Shown: piece after piece, positions 38,495 to 50,400 of the stretch
Layout of the letters: each line of letters starts with the position of its first letter
Numbering within the stretch: the first letter of the stretch is position 1
Assembly: GCF_002023715.1 (NCBI RefSeq)
Contig: NZ_MAHX01000006.1
Span: forward strand, 111,049 to 175,048
Length of the DNA: 64,000 nt
Reading direction: 5' to 3'
Origin: Elizabethkingia occulta
GTDB taxonomy: Bacteria > Bacteroidota > Bacteroidia > Flavobacteriales > Weeksellaceae
Translations under genes and position numbers: made by a program
Notes under the pieces: model-generated
Database searches by the model: none
Told to the model about the DNA's origin: nothing
The model's input: the letters and a program-made list of their open reading frames with translations, nothing else

Positions 38495-39592
38495 ATGAAA
38501 AATCTGATAAAATATACTGGTATAATATTGCTATTCATCATTTATGCTTGTACTAATGATGAAATGACAACATCCCCCAATGCAATATACTTTGAAGGGG
38601 CTTCCGGAACCAATATTACTAATATCTCTATAGACAAAGGCGGAGTCATTATGCCCATTACAGTTAGAGCAGCCAAACCTATGGATACTAAAGCCAGTAT
38701 AACCGTACAAATAGATTCCAAAGCCCTGGATCAGTACAACAAGGAGAATGGCACGAGTTACCAGATGTTGCCCACAAGCTACTATACCTTTAACAACAAC
38801 TCATTTACAATAGAAAAAGGGAAATACATTTCTGATCCCTCTCAGCTATCTGTAAAAGATATTGTCAATCTGCCTGAAATTAACAAATATGCACTTGCTA
38901 TTACGATTACAGCCACAGAAGGAAATTCTCCTGCTTTAGACGCCGCAAAAACCTATTATATACTAATAGATCGCGTATTATATACTTCTGTAGCAGAACT
39001 TGGATTCAATAATTCTATTGATACAAAATATAAAAAAACCTACAAAGGCTTGAGAGCATGGACAATGGAATGGAGAGCTAAAGCTGAAGACCTTAAAGGT
39101 AACAATCAAACATTAATATATTCTTACCCAACTGAAGTATATACCAGATTTGGCGATGTGGTAATACAACCTAATCAGCTACAGGTAAAAATTGCAGGAT
39201 CACAATTCTCTCCTCAGCAAAGCCTTACAGCCAATCGATGGTATCACTTTGCTCTTGTATATAATGGCAGTTCTGTTATATGGTATATTGACGGAGTCCC
39301 GACAATGACAAATGCATTATCAGCTTCTTTTGATTTTGAATCCATAGGCTTTGGAGGCAGCTATGGAACAAAGCAGGTGAATGAAATTCGTTTTTGGAAT
39401 GTTGTAAGATCACCTGCGGAGATAAGAAATAACATGTATACTGTAGATCCTGCAACACCAGGACTGGAAGGCTATTGGAAATGTAATGACGGAAAAGGCA
39501 CTACGATTAAAGACTATTCTAAAAACGGAAATGATATGATAGCGGGAAATAATTTTAAATGGATACCAGATGTACGAATGCCTGCTGAATAG
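38495..39592 (+). CDS. Surface lipoprotein: BT_3987 plus LamG domain, copy 3
   Basis: 365 residues, lipobox IIYAC (Cys19). A recent tandem duplicate of copy 2. The opening TNDEMTTSPNAIYFEG and the final third (from about EIRFWN to the C-terminal DVRMPAE) are almost identical in residue and in base sequence, while the middle is more diverged. That patchwork suggests duplication with local gene conversion. Retains the RFGDVVIQPNQLQ stretch lost in copy 2. Predicted surface glycan-binding protein. Confidence 0.88.
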   Translation: MKNLIKYTGIILLFIIYACTNDEMTTSPNAIYFEGASGTNITNISIDKGGVIMPITVRAAKPMDTKASITVQIDSKALDQYNKENGTSYQMLPTSYYTFNNNSFTIEKGKYISDPSQLSVKDIVNLPEINKYALAITITATEGNSPALDAAKTYYILIDRVLYTSVAELGFNNSIDTKYKKTYKGLRAWTMEWRAKAEDLKGNNQTLIYSYPTEVYTRFGDVVIQPNQLQVKIAGSQFSPQQSLTANRWYHFALVYNGSSVIWYIDGVPTMTNALSASFDFESIGFGGSYGTKQVNEIRFWNVVRSPAEIRNNMYTVDPATPGLEGYWKCNDGKGTTIKDYSKNGNDMIAGNNFKWIPDVRMPAE

Positions 39593-39676
39593 CACTATCT
39601 GCATGTATCTTATAAAGATAATAAATATGAGATTTTTGTAACTAACAAATATTAAAAAACAATAAAAAAGCACACT

Positions 39677-41089
39677 ATGAAAACATTTAACATAAATATA
39701 TACAGCATTATTTTCATATCCTTATGGAGTTTTCTGTTATTTTCCTGTCGCGAAGATGACACTACAGTTGCATCTTCTAAAGACGCCTTGCAAATCTATT
39801 TACAAGCCAATAATAACAAAGATCAGGTATTAATAAGTACCCCTATTCCTATACTACAGGGAAAATTTCTTGCAGATAACAACGATTTGTTTTTTGCTGT
39901 TGCTACCAGAGAAGTTACAAGTAACACACAACTAACCGTCACTGCTGAGTCCGACATCTCCTTTATCGAAGCCTATAAAAAACAATACGGAAAAACACTT
40001 CCGTTATTGCCAAAAGGCTCTTACAGTATTCCGGAGATTATTAATATTCCTGCGGGTAAAAGTATGTCAGACAAAATGCTCGCATTAACATGGAAGGATC
40101 CCTCTGTAATAAAGGATAAAAATGCGACCTATCTGCTTCCGGTATCTATAAAAAGCATGGATAATAAAAATGCAACACTTACTTCCAACAGAAATACCAT
40201 TTTTGTAGAAGTAAAATTTAATGAAGTATCCTATAGCTTTAAAACCTCAACAGGAAAAACTACAGATGATGTACTATTTAATAAAGCAGGAAATACTGTC
40301 TTAATCAGTGGTGCAAATCCAAAACTATCGGCTTCATTAAATAGTATCATAAATACCGACACATCAATAAAAATAGGTATAGATAATTCTCTTGTCTCTG
40401 TCTATAACAGCACCAACGGAACTCAGTTCCAGATGTTACCGGAAAGTACCTATAAACTAAGTACAACTTCACTAAACATAGCAAAAGGCAACACCTCCTC
40501 TAATGAGTTAGAAATACAATTTACAGACGCTATGGCTCAGCTGGATGCTCAGAAACAATATTTATTACCAGTAAAATCAAGCACTCAATCTGGCCTACCT
40601 ACCGCCAACGATGTGGTTTATTTAAAAATAAGTATTTTTCTAAACAATGTTAATTCCGGGACACCTGTTATTGGCAACACTATAGACCGCAGTAACTGGT
40701 CTATAACAGCAAACTCAGAATACGAGTCAGATGCATCAATGATGTTGGACGGAGATGCCAGTACAGGATGGATTTCAAGCTTTAACAACTCATCATCAGT
40801 TACTTTAGATATGGGTACCTCTCGTACTTTAAAAGGCTTTTCTTTGACACCAACTTATTTATATGGTATATATGCATTATTTCCTCAATATTTCACAATA
40901 TACACCAGTAACGATGGAATCAACTGGACCAAACAAGGCACTTATGAAAACGATGGAAATATAGGCGGCTCTCCACAAAACCCTTACATCGGATGGGTAT
41001 CATTTATAGAGCCTGTGAAGACACGTTATGTAAAATTTGATAATATTTCATCATTCAAAGGCATAGGAGAACTCAATGCAATAGAGTAA
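39677..41089 (+). CDS. Surface lipoprotein: two BT_3987 domains plus F5/8 type C domain
   Basis: 470 residues. Lipobox LLFSC (Cys24). Two consecutive DUF1735-like domains (about 35-185 and 195-325; compare YKKQYGKTLPLLPKGSYSI with YNSTNGTQFQMLPESTYKL). A discoidin/F5-8C carbohydrate-binding module follows at about 340-470 (SNWSITANSEYES, MMLDGDASTGWISS, YFTIYTSNDGINWTKQG, TRYVKFDNIS). No catalytic residues. The last gene of the SusC operon, and the standard surface glycan-binding component of GH18 loci. A strong terminator follows. Confidence 0.88.
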   Translation: MKTFNINIYSIIFISLWSFLLFSCREDDTTVASSKDALQIYLQANNNKDQVLISTPIPILQGKFLADNNDLFFAVATREVTSNTQLTVTAESDISFIEAYKKQYGKTLPLLPKGSYSIPEIINIPAGKSMSDKMLALTWKDPSVIKDKNATYLLPVSIKSMDNKNATLTSNRNTIFVEVKFNEVSYSFKTSTGKTTDDVLFNKAGNTVLISGANPKLSASLNSIINTDTSIKIGIDNSLVSVYNSTNGTQFQMLPESTYKLSTTSLNIAKGNTSSNELEIQFTDAMAQLDAQKQYLLPVKSSTQSGLPTANDVVYLKISIFLNNVNSGTPVIGNTIDRSNWSITANSEYESDASMMLDGDASTGWISSFNNSSSVTLDMGTSRTLKGFSLTPTYLYGIYALFPQYFTIYTSNDGINWTKQGTYENDGNIGGSPQNPYIGWVSFIEPVKTRYVKFDNISSFKGIGELNAIE

Positions 41090-41126
41090 AAACAGTTTAC
41101 ACTTTTTTCATCTTTATATTAAGGTT

Positions 41127-41166
41127 GTGCCGGAGCAAAAAGCAAATATAGCTCCGGCACTTTTTT
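41127..41166. terminator. Strong Rho-independent terminator of the SusC operon
   Basis: Perfect 10-bp GC-rich stem GTGCCGGAGC / GCTCCGGCAC (41127-41136, 41151-41160) followed by a T-run. It lies between the convergent SusC operon and the GH20 gene. The remaining bases to 41361 hold nothing recognisable. Confidence 0.85.
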
Positions 41167-41361
41167 GTAAAACCAACACAAGGCTTTACTATTTTAAAGT
41201 CGAAGATAGAGGCTTTGTATACTAAAATGAAATCACATTATAACAGACTCTAAGATCTTGTTTATTTTTTTAAGATATCAATATTTTTATCATACTATAT
41301 CCCAGAATAGTCTTTGCAAAGATTAAAGCCTTACCAAAATTTTTATAATTTTTTAAACCAA

Positions 41362-42945
41362 TTATTTCTGAAAGCTTATCCCCTTACCACTCCATTGATT
41401 ATAAAAATAAGGCAAAGATTGTTGAAAACGTTCAAAATTTTTATTCTCCAACTTTGTCCAACCAACTTCTGCATAAGCAGCCAGACGGGGAAATGTTCTC
41501 TGATACATATCATCCAGAGATGTAATCCATTCTCCCCACATCTGACAACCAAAGCCTAGTATCTTTTTATGATACTTCTTCTCCAGATCTTTTGGAACAG
41601 GATCAAATTCATAAGCTTTTTGCAGGGAAATACTACTGTAATCCAAATAAGTAAATTCATGATAAGAATTGACAATATCATATCCATTATATACGGCTTC
41701 TTTTATCATAACCAGATCTCCTTTCCAAAACTGAATAATAGCAGACTTTGAAAGCATTCCTGTTACCGGAGGTGCATCCAGATTATAATCATGTAGCTTA
41801 GCTCCCATAATGTCATTCCACCCCATCATTCGTTTATTTTTTTTCTCCAAGAAGCCGGATATATCGTTGGTAAAAGACAACTGAAGGTCTGCTGGAGAAG
41901 TTAACTTATGTTTTTTCATATAGGCTTGTACTGAAGGAGATTTATTCCATTGATCATACTTTACCTCATCACCTCCAATATGGATCACATCAGAAGGAAA
42001 CAAATTCATCACTTCATTCAGTACATCATGAATAAAATCAATTACCTTTGGGTCTGTAACATCGAATATATCATACTTTACTCCAAAATTTACAGGTACT
42101 TTAATAGGGAGTTTTGTTACCCCTAACCAGGGATATGATGCAACCGCGGCACTGGCATGCCCTGGCATTTCTATTTCTGGTACAATATTTATGTGTAATT
42201 TTTCAGCATAAGCCACAATTTCTTTTATATCCTGTTTTGTATAATAACCTTCCAATGGCTTAGCATCATACTTAGTACTATTCCATCCTCCTATTTGTGT
42301 TGAATCTCTCTTCGCCCCTATTCTGGTTAGGTTAGGATATTTTTCAATCGCTAAACGCCAGCCCTGATCTTCTGTAAGATGCCAATGAAAAACATTCATT
42401 TTTAATAATGCCATTTCATCCAGCATTTTTTTCACTACAGCTTTTCCTTTATAGGCTCTACCCTCATCAAGCATGTAGCTCCGCCACGAAAACCGAGGGC
42501 GATCACTAATCATTACAAACCCCAGCTCGGTATGCTTAGCTTCTTTTTTTAACAATTGTCTTAATGTTTGGATACCATAGAATATTCCTGTAGAATTAGA
42601 TGCTTCTATTAAAATTCCTGCTGCATCTGCCCGCAACCTATAACCTTCCTTGCCTAAATCTTTTTGTAATTTTTTATTAATAAGAAGACGAATATCAGCT
42701 GTCTTGGATGATTTTAATTTTGAAGATTTTAAAGCCTGTTCATTTTCCAATATTCCAATAAGAAAAGCGACTTCATTATCCATTCCCTTACTGGTATAAA
42801 TACCAACATTGTTTTTAAGAATATAGTTTCCTTGTTTTTCTGAAACAAATTCCGGCTGAGGGATTATATTAATAGCCTTTACTTTTACTGCTAATACAAT
42901 TGTTAGTATTTCTATAAAAAATACTAATTTGTTAAATGCTTTCAT
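41362..42945 (-). CDS. GH20 beta-N-acetylhexosaminidase
   Basis: 527 residues from the ATG at 42945 (MKAFNKLVFFIEIL..., a signal peptide ending VKA); a more upstream ATG would add twelve polar residues. N-terminal GH20b domain (about 25-140), then the GH20 TIM barrel: WRSYMLDEGRAY, FHWHLTEDQGWRL, VPEIEMPGHASAA and the catalytic pair Asp326-Glu327 in HIGGDEVKYDQW. It removes terminal GlcNAc or GalNAc by substrate-assisted catalysis, probably in the periplasm after import. It is convergent with the SusC operon and completes the N-glycan set. Confidence 0.93.
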   Translation of the reverse strand: MKAFNKLVFFIEILTIVLAVKVKAINIIPQPEFVSEKQGNYILKNNVGIYTSKGMDNEVAFLIGILENEQALKSSKLKSSKTADIRLLINKKLQKDLGKEGYRLRADAAGILIEASNSTGIFYGIQTLRQLLKKEAKHTELGFVMISDRPRFSWRSYMLDEGRAYKGKAVVKKMLDEMALLKMNVFHWHLTEDQGWRLAIEKYPNLTRIGAKRDSTQIGGWNSTKYDAKPLEGYYTKQDIKEIVAYAEKLHINIVPEIEMPGHASAAVASYPWLGVTKLPIKVPVNFGVKYDIFDVTDPKVIDFIHDVLNEVMNLFPSDVIHIGGDEVKYDQWNKSPSVQAYMKKHKLTSPADLQLSFTNDISGFLEKKNKRMMGWNDIMGAKLHDYNLDAPPVTGMLSKSAIIQFWKGDLVMIKEAVYNGYDIVNSYHEFTYLDYSSISLQKAYEFDPVPKDLEKKYHKKILGFGCQMWGEWITSLDDMYQRTFPRLAAYAEVGWTKLENKNFERFQQSLPYFYNQWSGKGISFQK

Positions 42946-43155
42946 AGTGTTGTTTTTTTTAAAGTTAATAAAAAATGGCATACATAATAAATCAAATAAG
43001 TTAATCTAATAAATAAAATAAATATTAAAGAAGATTAACACACTCAAATATTAACAATTAAGCATCATTATCATTATATCAACAACCTTCATTACAATTC
43101 AATATCTCATATAATTTTTAAAAACAATATTTTTTCTTTTTTTATTAGAGTGTAA

Positions 43156-43188
43156 TTGTTTTATTTACAAAAAATTATCGTATATTTG
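43156..43188 (+). promoter_or_regulatory. Probable rpoBC promoter
   Basis: TATATTTG at 43181-43188 matches TAnnTTTG exactly. A TTG at 43156-43158 lies 22 bases upstream, a little further than the usual 17-20. Confidence 0.5.
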
Positions 43189-43237
43189 CATTTCGTTTTG
43201 GGCTTATTTTATTTTTTATAAATCAGATTTTTGATAA

Positions 43238-43343
43238 CTCTTGCGCTATCGCGTGAGGGATTTCTGCGTTTATATACGATATTCTAATTTCTCAAAACTC
43301 AAAAAAGTATTTTGCATTACGCTGTGAAAAGATATACCAGCGT
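43238..43343 (+). promoter_or_regulatory. Structured rpoB leader: two hairpins
   Basis: CTCTTGCGC (43238-43246) pairs with GCGTGAGGG (43251-43259) over nine pairs including three G-U, with a TATC loop. ACGCTG (43319-43324) pairs with CAGCGT (43338-43343). Both lie in the predicted rpoBC leader and could be an attenuation or stability element. Confidence 0.35.
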
Positions 43344-43502
43344 TGCAGTTAGAAAAATAGACATCCGGAACAAGAAAAGGTTGAGAGGCTATTCTGATGA
43401 GCCCAAAAATCAAAGTCTTTCGTCTTCAATCTATCCTTTTGTCTTTCTTTCTGATATTTTTTACAAATCAAAATATTTTTTAACCCTTTTCTAAAACGTT
43501 TT

Positions 43503-46500
43503 ATGAGCAAGACACAGACGCCAAAAACTCGGGAAAACCAAAGAATTAACTTCTCCTCTTCCAAAGGGAAAGTTATAACTCCTGATTTTCTGGACATTCA
43601 GATCCAGTCTTTCAAGGAGTTTTTCCAGCTTGATACACTGCCGGAAGCTAGATTGGATGAAACTCTTTACAAAACTTTCCAGGAAAACTTTCCTATTACA
43701 GACTCAAGAAACCAGTTTGTATTAGAATTCCTTGACTATTTAGTAGATGCACCTCGTTATTCTATCGACGAGTGTGTAGAAAGAGGTCTCACCTACAGTG
43801 TACCATTAAAAGCAAGACTTAAATTGTATTGTACTGACCCGGAACATGAAGATTTCCAAACAGTAGTACAAGACGTATATTTAGGTCCGGTACCATACAT
43901 GACTCCTAGTGGTTCATTTATCATCAACGGAGCAGAGCGTGTTATCGTAACTCAGTTACACCGTTCACCGGGGGTTTTCTTCGGACAAACTTACCACGCA
44001 AACGGTACCAAGTTGTACTATTCCAGAATTATCCCTTTCAAAGGTTCCTGGATGGAATTTACAACGGATATCAACAGCGTAATGTACGCTTACATCGATC
44101 GTAAGAAAAAATTACCTTTAACTACACTTTTAAGAGCTATCGGTTATGAATCTGATAAGGATATCCTTCAGATCTTCGACCTTGCTGAAGAAGTAAAAGT
44201 TTCTAAAGCTGCACTTAAAAAAGTAGAAGGAAGAACATTAGCTGCGAGAGTTTTGAACACATGGTTCGAAGACTTCGTAGATGAGGATACCGGTGAAGTA
44301 GTTTCTATCGAAAGAAACGAAATCATCCTGGACAGAGAGACTATTCTTGAAAAAGAGCACCTGGATCTTATCCTTGAATCTGGTGTAAAAACAATTCTTA
44401 TCCACAAAGAAAATGGAAACGAATTCTCTATTATCCAGAACACTTTACAAAAAGACCCTACCAACTCCGAAAAAGAAGCGGTAGAATATATCTACAGACA
44501 GTTACGTAACGCAGATCCACCAGATGAGGAAACTGCAAGAGGAATTATCGAGAAATTATTCTTCTCTGAGCAGCGTTATTCTCTTGGTGAAGTAGGCCGT
44601 TACCGTCTGAACAAAAAATTAGGATTAAATATCCCAATCGATACTGAAGTTTTAACAAAAGAAGATATCATTGCTATTGTTAGACACCTTATCGAATTGG
44701 TAAACTCTAAAGCTGAGGTTGATGACATCGACCACCTTTCTAACAGAAGAATTAAAACTGTTGGAGAGCAATTAGCCGGACAGTTTGGTGTAGGTCTTTC
44801 CAGAATTGCAAGAACAATTAAGGAAAGAATGAACGTTAGAGATAACGAAATCTTTACACCGATAGATCTTGTTAATGCAAAAACATTAACATCAGTAATT
44901 AACTCATTCTTTGGTACCAACCAGCTTTCTCAGTTCATGGACCAAACCAACCCATTATCAGAGATCACTCACAAGAGAAGATTATCTGCACTGGGGCCTG
45001 GTGGTTTATCAAGAGAAAGAGCAGGTTTCGAGGTTCGAGATGTTCACCATACTCACTATGGTAGAATTTGTCCTATCGAAACTCCTGAAGGACCAAACAT
45101 TGGTTTGATTTCTTCTCTGGGTATCTATGCTAAGATCAATAACCTTGGTTTCATCGAAACTCCATATAGAAAAGTAGAAAACGGTAAAGTAGACTTAAAT
45201 GCTGATCCAATCTACCTAAATGCAGAGGATGAAGAAGCTAAAGTAATTGCTCAGGCGAACGTGGAACTAAGCGACAGTGGAGACTTCGAAACAGACAGAA
45301 TTATTGCTCGTCTGGACGGTGACTACCCTGTAGTAGAGCCGGGTCAGGTAGACCTTATCGACGTTGCACCAAACCAGATTTCTGGTATTTCTGCATCATT
45401 GATTCCATTCTTGGAGCATGATGATGCGAACCGTGCGTTGATGGGATCTAACATGATGCGTCAGGCCGTTCCATTATTAAGACCACAAGCTCCAATTGTA
45501 GGTACAGGTTTGGAAAAACAAGTAGCTACTGACTCCAGAATTTTGATTAATGCTGAAGGAACTGGTATTGTAGAGTATGTGGATGCTGATAAAATTACAA
45601 TTAAGTACGAAAGAAGCGAGGATGAAGATTTAGTAAACTTCGAATCTGCGACTAAGTCTTATAAACTAACTAAGTTCAGAAAAACCAACCAGAGTACAAC
45701 TATTACATTGAAGCCTATCGTAAGAGTAGGTGACACTGTAGCGAAAGGACAAGTACTTTGTGAAGGTTATGCAACTGAAAAAGGAGAATTAGCACTAGGT
45801 AGAAACTTAGTAGTAGCCTTCATGCCTTGGAAAGGGTACAACTTCGAGGATGCGATTGTAATCAACGAGAAAGTTGTTCGTGAAGACTGGTTTACTTCTA
45901 TCCACGTAGATGAATATTCACTAGAAGTTCGTGATACCAAATTAGGTATGGAAGAACTAACAGCTGATATTCCAAACGTATCTGAAGAAGCTACTAAAGA
46001 TCTTGATGAGAACGGTATGATCCGTATCGGTGCTGAGGTGAAGCCTGGTGATATCCTTATCGGAAAAATCACGCCAAAAGGTGAATCTGATCCAACTCCG
46101 GAGGAAAAACTTTTACGTGCAATCTTTGGTGACAAAGCTGGTGATGTAAAAGATGCTTCATTGAAAGCAGACTCTTCATTAAGAGGTGTAGTTATCAACA
46201 AGAAGTTATTCTCCAGAAATATTAAAGACAAAAAGAAAAGAACTGAAGAGAAGCTTAAGCTTGAAGAAGTTGAAAACAGATACAAAGAGAAATTCGACGA
46301 TCTGAGAAATACACTTCTTGAAAAACTAAACATTCTTGTTAGCGGTAAAACATCTCAGGGTGTGAAAAACGACCTTGATGAAGAACTTATCGGTAAAGGT
46401 GTGAAGTTTACTCAAAAGTTACTTTCTAGTGTTGAAGATTACGTAAACGTAAGCGGGTCTGATTGGACGGTTGATGCAGATAAAAATGAATTAATCAAAC

Positions 46501-47327
46501 AGTTAATCCACAACTACAAGATTAAGTACAACGACCTTCAGGGTGTTAAGAACCGTGAGAAATTTGCAATCTCTATCGGTGACGAATTACCAGCAGGTAT
46601 CATGAAGTTAGCAAAAGTTTACATCGCTAAGAAACGTAAACTGAATGTAGGGGATAAAATGGCAGGACGTCACGGTAACAAGGGTATTGTTTCCAGAATC
46701 GTTCGTGAAGAAGATATGCCGTTCCTTGAAGATGGTACAGCTGTAGACATCGTTCTTAACCCACTAGGGGTACCTTCCCGTATGAACATCGGTCAGATTT
46801 ACGAGACCGTATTAGGATGGGCTGGTAAAAAACTAGGATTGAAGTTTGCTACACCAATCTTCGATGGTGCCGAGCTAGATCAGATCACTGAGTACACTGA
46901 AAAAGCAGAACTTCCGGCTTACGGAAATACCTACTTATATGACGGTGGTACAGGTGAAAGATTTACACAGCCTGCGACAGTTGGGGTAATCTACATGTTG
47001 AAACTAGGACACATGGTTGATGATAAAATGCACGCCCGTTCAATCGGACCATACTCATTGATTACGCAGCAGCCGTTAGGAGGTAAAGCTCAGTTTGGTG
47101 GTCAGCGTTTCGGAGAAATGGAGGTTTGGGCACTAGAAGCATTTGGTGCATCTAACATCTTGAGAGAAATCTTAACTGTGAAGTCTGATGACGTAATCGG
47201 TAGAGCAAAAACTTATGAAGCTATCGCGAAAGGAGAAGCGATGCCTGAACCAGGTATCCCTGAATCTTTCAACGTATTACTTCACGAGTTACAAGGTCTA
47301 GGACTAGATGTAAGATTGGAGGAGTAA
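43503..47327 (+). CDS. rpoB: RNA polymerase beta subunit
   Basis: 1274 residues, full length. It forms the catalytic core of RNA polymerase with RpoC. The rifampicin region reads [20 protein letters not shown] and is wild-type at the positions equal to E. coli Asp516, His526 and Ser531. Other landmarks are [11 protein letters not shown], the active-site [18 protein letters not shown] loop (here [14 protein letters not shown]) and the C-terminal [20 protein letters not shown]. Followed 115 bases later by rpoC. It starts a transcription unit of its own, as rplL is not upstream. Confidence 0.98.
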   Translation: MSKTQTPKTRENQRINFSSSKGKVITPDFLDIQIQSFKEFFQLDTLPEARLDETLYKTFQENFPITDSRNQFVLEFLDYLVDAPRYSIDECVERGLTYSVPLKARLKLYCTDPEHEDFQTVVQDVYLGPVPYMTPSGSFIINGAERVIVTQLHRSPGVFFGQTYHANGTKLYYSRIIPFKGSWMEFTTDINSVMYAYIDRKKKLPLTTLLRAIGYESDKDILQIFDLAEEVKVSKAALKKVEGRTLAARVLNTWFEDFVDEDTGEVVSIERNEIILDRETILEKEHLDLILESGVKTILIHKENGNEFSIIQNTLQKDPTNSEKEAVEYIYRQLRNADPPDEETARGIIEKLFFSEQRYSLGEVGRYRLNKKLGLNIPIDTEVLTKEDIIAIVRHLIELVNSKAEVDDIDHLSNRRIKTVGEQLAGQFGVGLSRIARTIKERMNVRDNEIFTPIDLVNAKTLTSVINSFFGTNQLSQFMDQTNPLSEITHKRRLSALGPGGLSRERAGFEVRDVHHTHYGRICPIETPEGPNIGLISSLGIYAKINNLGFIETPYRKVENGKVDLNADPIYLNAEDEEAKVIAQANVELSDSGDFETDRIIARLDGDYPVVEPGQVDLIDVAPNQISGISASLIPFLEHDDANRALMGSNMMRQAVPLLRPQAPIVGTGLEKQVATDSRILINAEGTGIVEYVDADKITIKYERSEDEDLVNFESATKSYKLTKFRKTNQSTTITLKPIVRVGDTVAKGQVLCEGYATEKGELALGRNLVVAFMPWKGYNFEDAIVINEKVVREDWFTSIHVDEYSLEVRDTKLGMEELTADIPNVSEEATKDLDENGMIRIGAEVKPGDILIGKITPKGESDPTPEEKLLRAIFGDKAGDVKDASLKADSSLRGVVINKKLFSRNIKDKKKRTEEKLKLEEVENRYKEKFDDLRNTLLEKLNILVSGKTSQGVKNDLDEELIGKGVKFTQKLLSSVEDYVNVSGSDWTVDADKNELIKQLIHNYKIKYNDLQGVKNREKFAISIGDELPAGIMKLAKVYIAKKRKLNVGDKMAGRHGNKGIVSRIVREEDMPFLEDGTAVDIVLNPLGVPSRMNIGQIYETVLGWAGKKLGLKFATPIFDGAELDQITEYTEKAELPAYGNTYLYDGGTGERFTQPATVGVIYMLKLGHMVDDKMHARSIGPYSLITQQPLGGKAQFGGQRFGEMEVWALEAFGASNILREILTVKSDDVIGRAKTYEAIAKGEAMPEPGIPESFNVLLHELQGLGLDVRLEE

Positions 47328-47422
47328 ATTAAAAGATTTAATTATTTAAAAAATTAAGTAACTCCAAATTTGAGAGCGAAAGCTATTTCAAAACTAATTT
47401 TTGAATCTTTCAATCTTTTAAT
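47328..47422 (+). repeat. Inverted repeat in the rpoB-rpoC spacer
   Basis: ATTAAAAGATT at 47328-47338 is perfectly complementary to AATCTTTTAAT at 47412-47422. In the transcript it could fold the whole spacer into a closed structure just before the rpoC start. Confidence 0.4.
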
Positions 47423-47441
47423 CTTTAAATCAAAAAAAACA

Positions 47442-50400
47442 ATGTCAAAAAATAAAACAAGTAGATTTAGTAAAATCACTATTGGTTTAGCTTCTCCAGA
47501 GTCTATTCTTCAGGAATCAAGAGGAGAGGTTCTAAAACCAGAAACGATTAACTATCGTACACACAAACCTGAAAGAGATGGTTTGTTCTGCGAAAAAATA
47601 TTCGGTCCTGTAAAGGATTACGAATGTGCTTGTGGTAAATATAAAAGAATCCGTTACAAGGGTATCGTTTGCGACCGTTGTGGGGTTGAAGTAACTGAGA
47701 AAAAAGTAAGACGTGAGCGTATCGGGCACATCAGTTTGGTTGTTCCTGTTGCACACATCTGGTATTTCCGTTCTTTACCAAACAAAATTGGTTACTTACT
47801 AGGTTTACCTTCCAAGAAATTGGATATGATTATCTACTACGAAAGATATGTAGTAATCCAACAAGGTATCGCTAGAAAAGCTGATGGTTCCGATTTCGAC
47901 GAAATGGAATTCTTAACTGAAGAAGAATATCTTGATACTTTAGATACTCTTCCACAAGAAAACCAATACCTGGATGATTCAGACCCTAACAAATTCGTTG
48001 CGAAGATGGGTGCTGAGGCTATCGAGGAAATGTTGAGAAGAATCGATCTTGATGCGCTTTCTTATGACCTAAGACACAGAGCGCACAACGAATCATCAAA
48101 ACAAAGAAGAACTGAAGCATTAAAGAGACTTTCTGTTGTAGAAGCATTGAGAGGTGCTAATACAAGAATGATCAACCGTCCTGAGTGGATGGTAATGCGT
48201 GTTCTTCCGGTTATACCACCAGAATTAAGACCACTAGTTCCATTGGATGGTGGACGTTTCGCTACTTCCGATTTAAATGACCTTTACAGAAGAGTTATCA
48301 TCAGAAATAACCGTCTGAAGAGACTTTTAGAGATCAAAGCTCCGGAAGTAATCCTAAGAAACGAGAAGCGTATGCTTCAGGAAGCAGTAGATTCATTATT
48401 CGATAACACCAGAAAATCTTCTGCTGTTAAGTCTGAATCTAACAGACCATTGAAATCTCTTTCTGATTCATTGAAAGGTAAGCAAGGTCGTTTCCGTCAG
48501 AACTTATTAGGTAAAAGGGTTGACTACTCTGCTCGTTCGGTAATTGTTGTAGGTCCAAGCTTGCAACTACACGAGTGTGGTCTTCCAAAAGATATGGCAG
48601 CTGAGCTTTACAAACCATTTATCATTAGAAAACTAATTGAAAGAGGTATTGTAAAAACTGTAAAATCTGCTAAGAGAATCATTGACAGAAAAGAACCTGT
48701 TGTTTATGATATCTTAGAAAACGTAATGAAAGGACACCCGGTTCTTCTGAACAGGGCACCTACCCTTCACCGTTTAGGTATCCAGGCATTCCAGCCTAAG
48801 ATGATCGAAGGTAAGGCTATCCAACTTCACCCATTAGTAACAACGGCATTCAACGCCGATTTCGATGGTGACCAGATGGCAGTACACTTACCACTAGGTC
48901 CTGAAGCGATCCTGGAAGCTCAGTTATTGATGTTAGGTTCCCAAAATATCCTGAACCCTGCGAATGGTTCTCCAATTACGGTACCTTCTCAGGACATGGT
49001 ATTGGGTCTTTACTTCATGACCAAAGAAGCGCATTCAACAGATACAAACAAAGTAAAAGGAGAAGGCTTAGCATTCTACTCACCTGAAGAGGTAGAGATT
49101 GCTTATGCAGAAGGACAAGTATCATTGAACGCTAAAGTAAAATGCCGTTTACCAGTTAAAGAAAACGGTGAATTAGTAACAAGACTGACTCCTACAACTG
49201 TTGGTAGAATTCTATTCAACCAGATTGTACCAAAACAAGTAGGTTATATTGATGAGTTATTGACTAAGAAGTCATTAAGAAACGTTATCGGTAGAATTTT
49301 GGATGAAACTGATTTCCCTACTACTGTGAAGTTTCTTGATGACATGAAAGATCTTGGTTACACCAACGCATTCAAAGGAGGTCTTTCATTCAGCCTTGGA
49401 GATATCGTGGTTCCTGTTGAAAAGAAAACCATGATTGCCAATGCTGTTGAAAATGTGGACGAGATTAAGGCTAACTATAACATGGGTCTTATTACCGATA
49501 CTGAACGTTACAACCAGGTAATCGACGTTTGGACAAATACCAATGCGAAGCTTACTGAAATGATTATGGACAGAATGAAATCTGACCAAGGTGGTTTCAA
49601 CTCAGTATTTATGATGCTTGACTCTGGGGCGAGGGGTTCTAAGGAACAGATTCGTCAGTTATCCGGTATGAGAGGTCTAATGGCAAAACCACAAAAAGCA
49701 GGTTCAGTTGGGGCGGAGATTATCGAAAACCCGATTGTAGCTAACTTTAAGGAAGGTCTTTCCATCTTGGAGTACTTTATCTCTACCCACGGTGCACGTA
49801 AGGGTCTTGCGGATACCGCTCTTAAGACTGCCGATGCGGGTTATCTAACTCGTCGTTTGGTAGACGTTGCTCAGGACGTTATCGTTACTGTTGACGACTG
49901 TGGTACATTAAGAGGTGTGGAGATTACGCCATTGAAGAAAAATGACGAAATCGTTGAGAAAATCTCTGAAAGAGTATTAGGTAGAGTTTCTCTTCACAAT
50001 ATCTATGATCCTGAGACTGATGAATTATTGGTAGAAGCAGATCAACTTATTGACGAGAAATTAGCGAAGAAAATTGAAGTTGCAGGTATTGAATCTGTAG
50101 AAGCTCGTTCTCCGTTAACTTGTGAAACTAAGAGAGGTATCTGTGCGAAGTGTTATGGTAGAAACCTGGCAACTGGTAAGATGATCCACATGGGTGAAGC
50201 TGTAGGAGTAATCGCTGCACAATCCATTGGTGAACCAGGTACACAGTTAACATTGAGAACCTTCCACCAAGGGGGTACTGCGGGTAACATTTCTGAAAAT
50301 CCATCTATTGTTGCAAAACGTGATGGTATTGTAGAAATGGACGAAGTAAGAACCATTAAGAGTGAAGGTGAGGATGGTAACACAACTGATATCGTTGTTT

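Larger units (their letters stand above)
42946..43502. other. Long non-coding region before rpoB
   Basis: 557 bases without a supportable gene, serving GH20 (minus) and rpoBC (plus). From the box at 43181 to the rpoB ATG a transcript leader of about 300 nt would result. The ribosomal protein genes rplK-A-J-L that usually precede rpoB are absent. Confidence 0.45.

Noticed and set aside
43312..43494. Short open frame in the rpoB leader
   Set aside because: Low complexity, no conserved motif, and it lies in the region predicted to be structured leader.
44168..46333. Long open frames antisense to rpoB
   Set aside because: They are mirror frames of a highly conserved coding sequence, serine- and isoleucine-rich without motifs, and have no leader.
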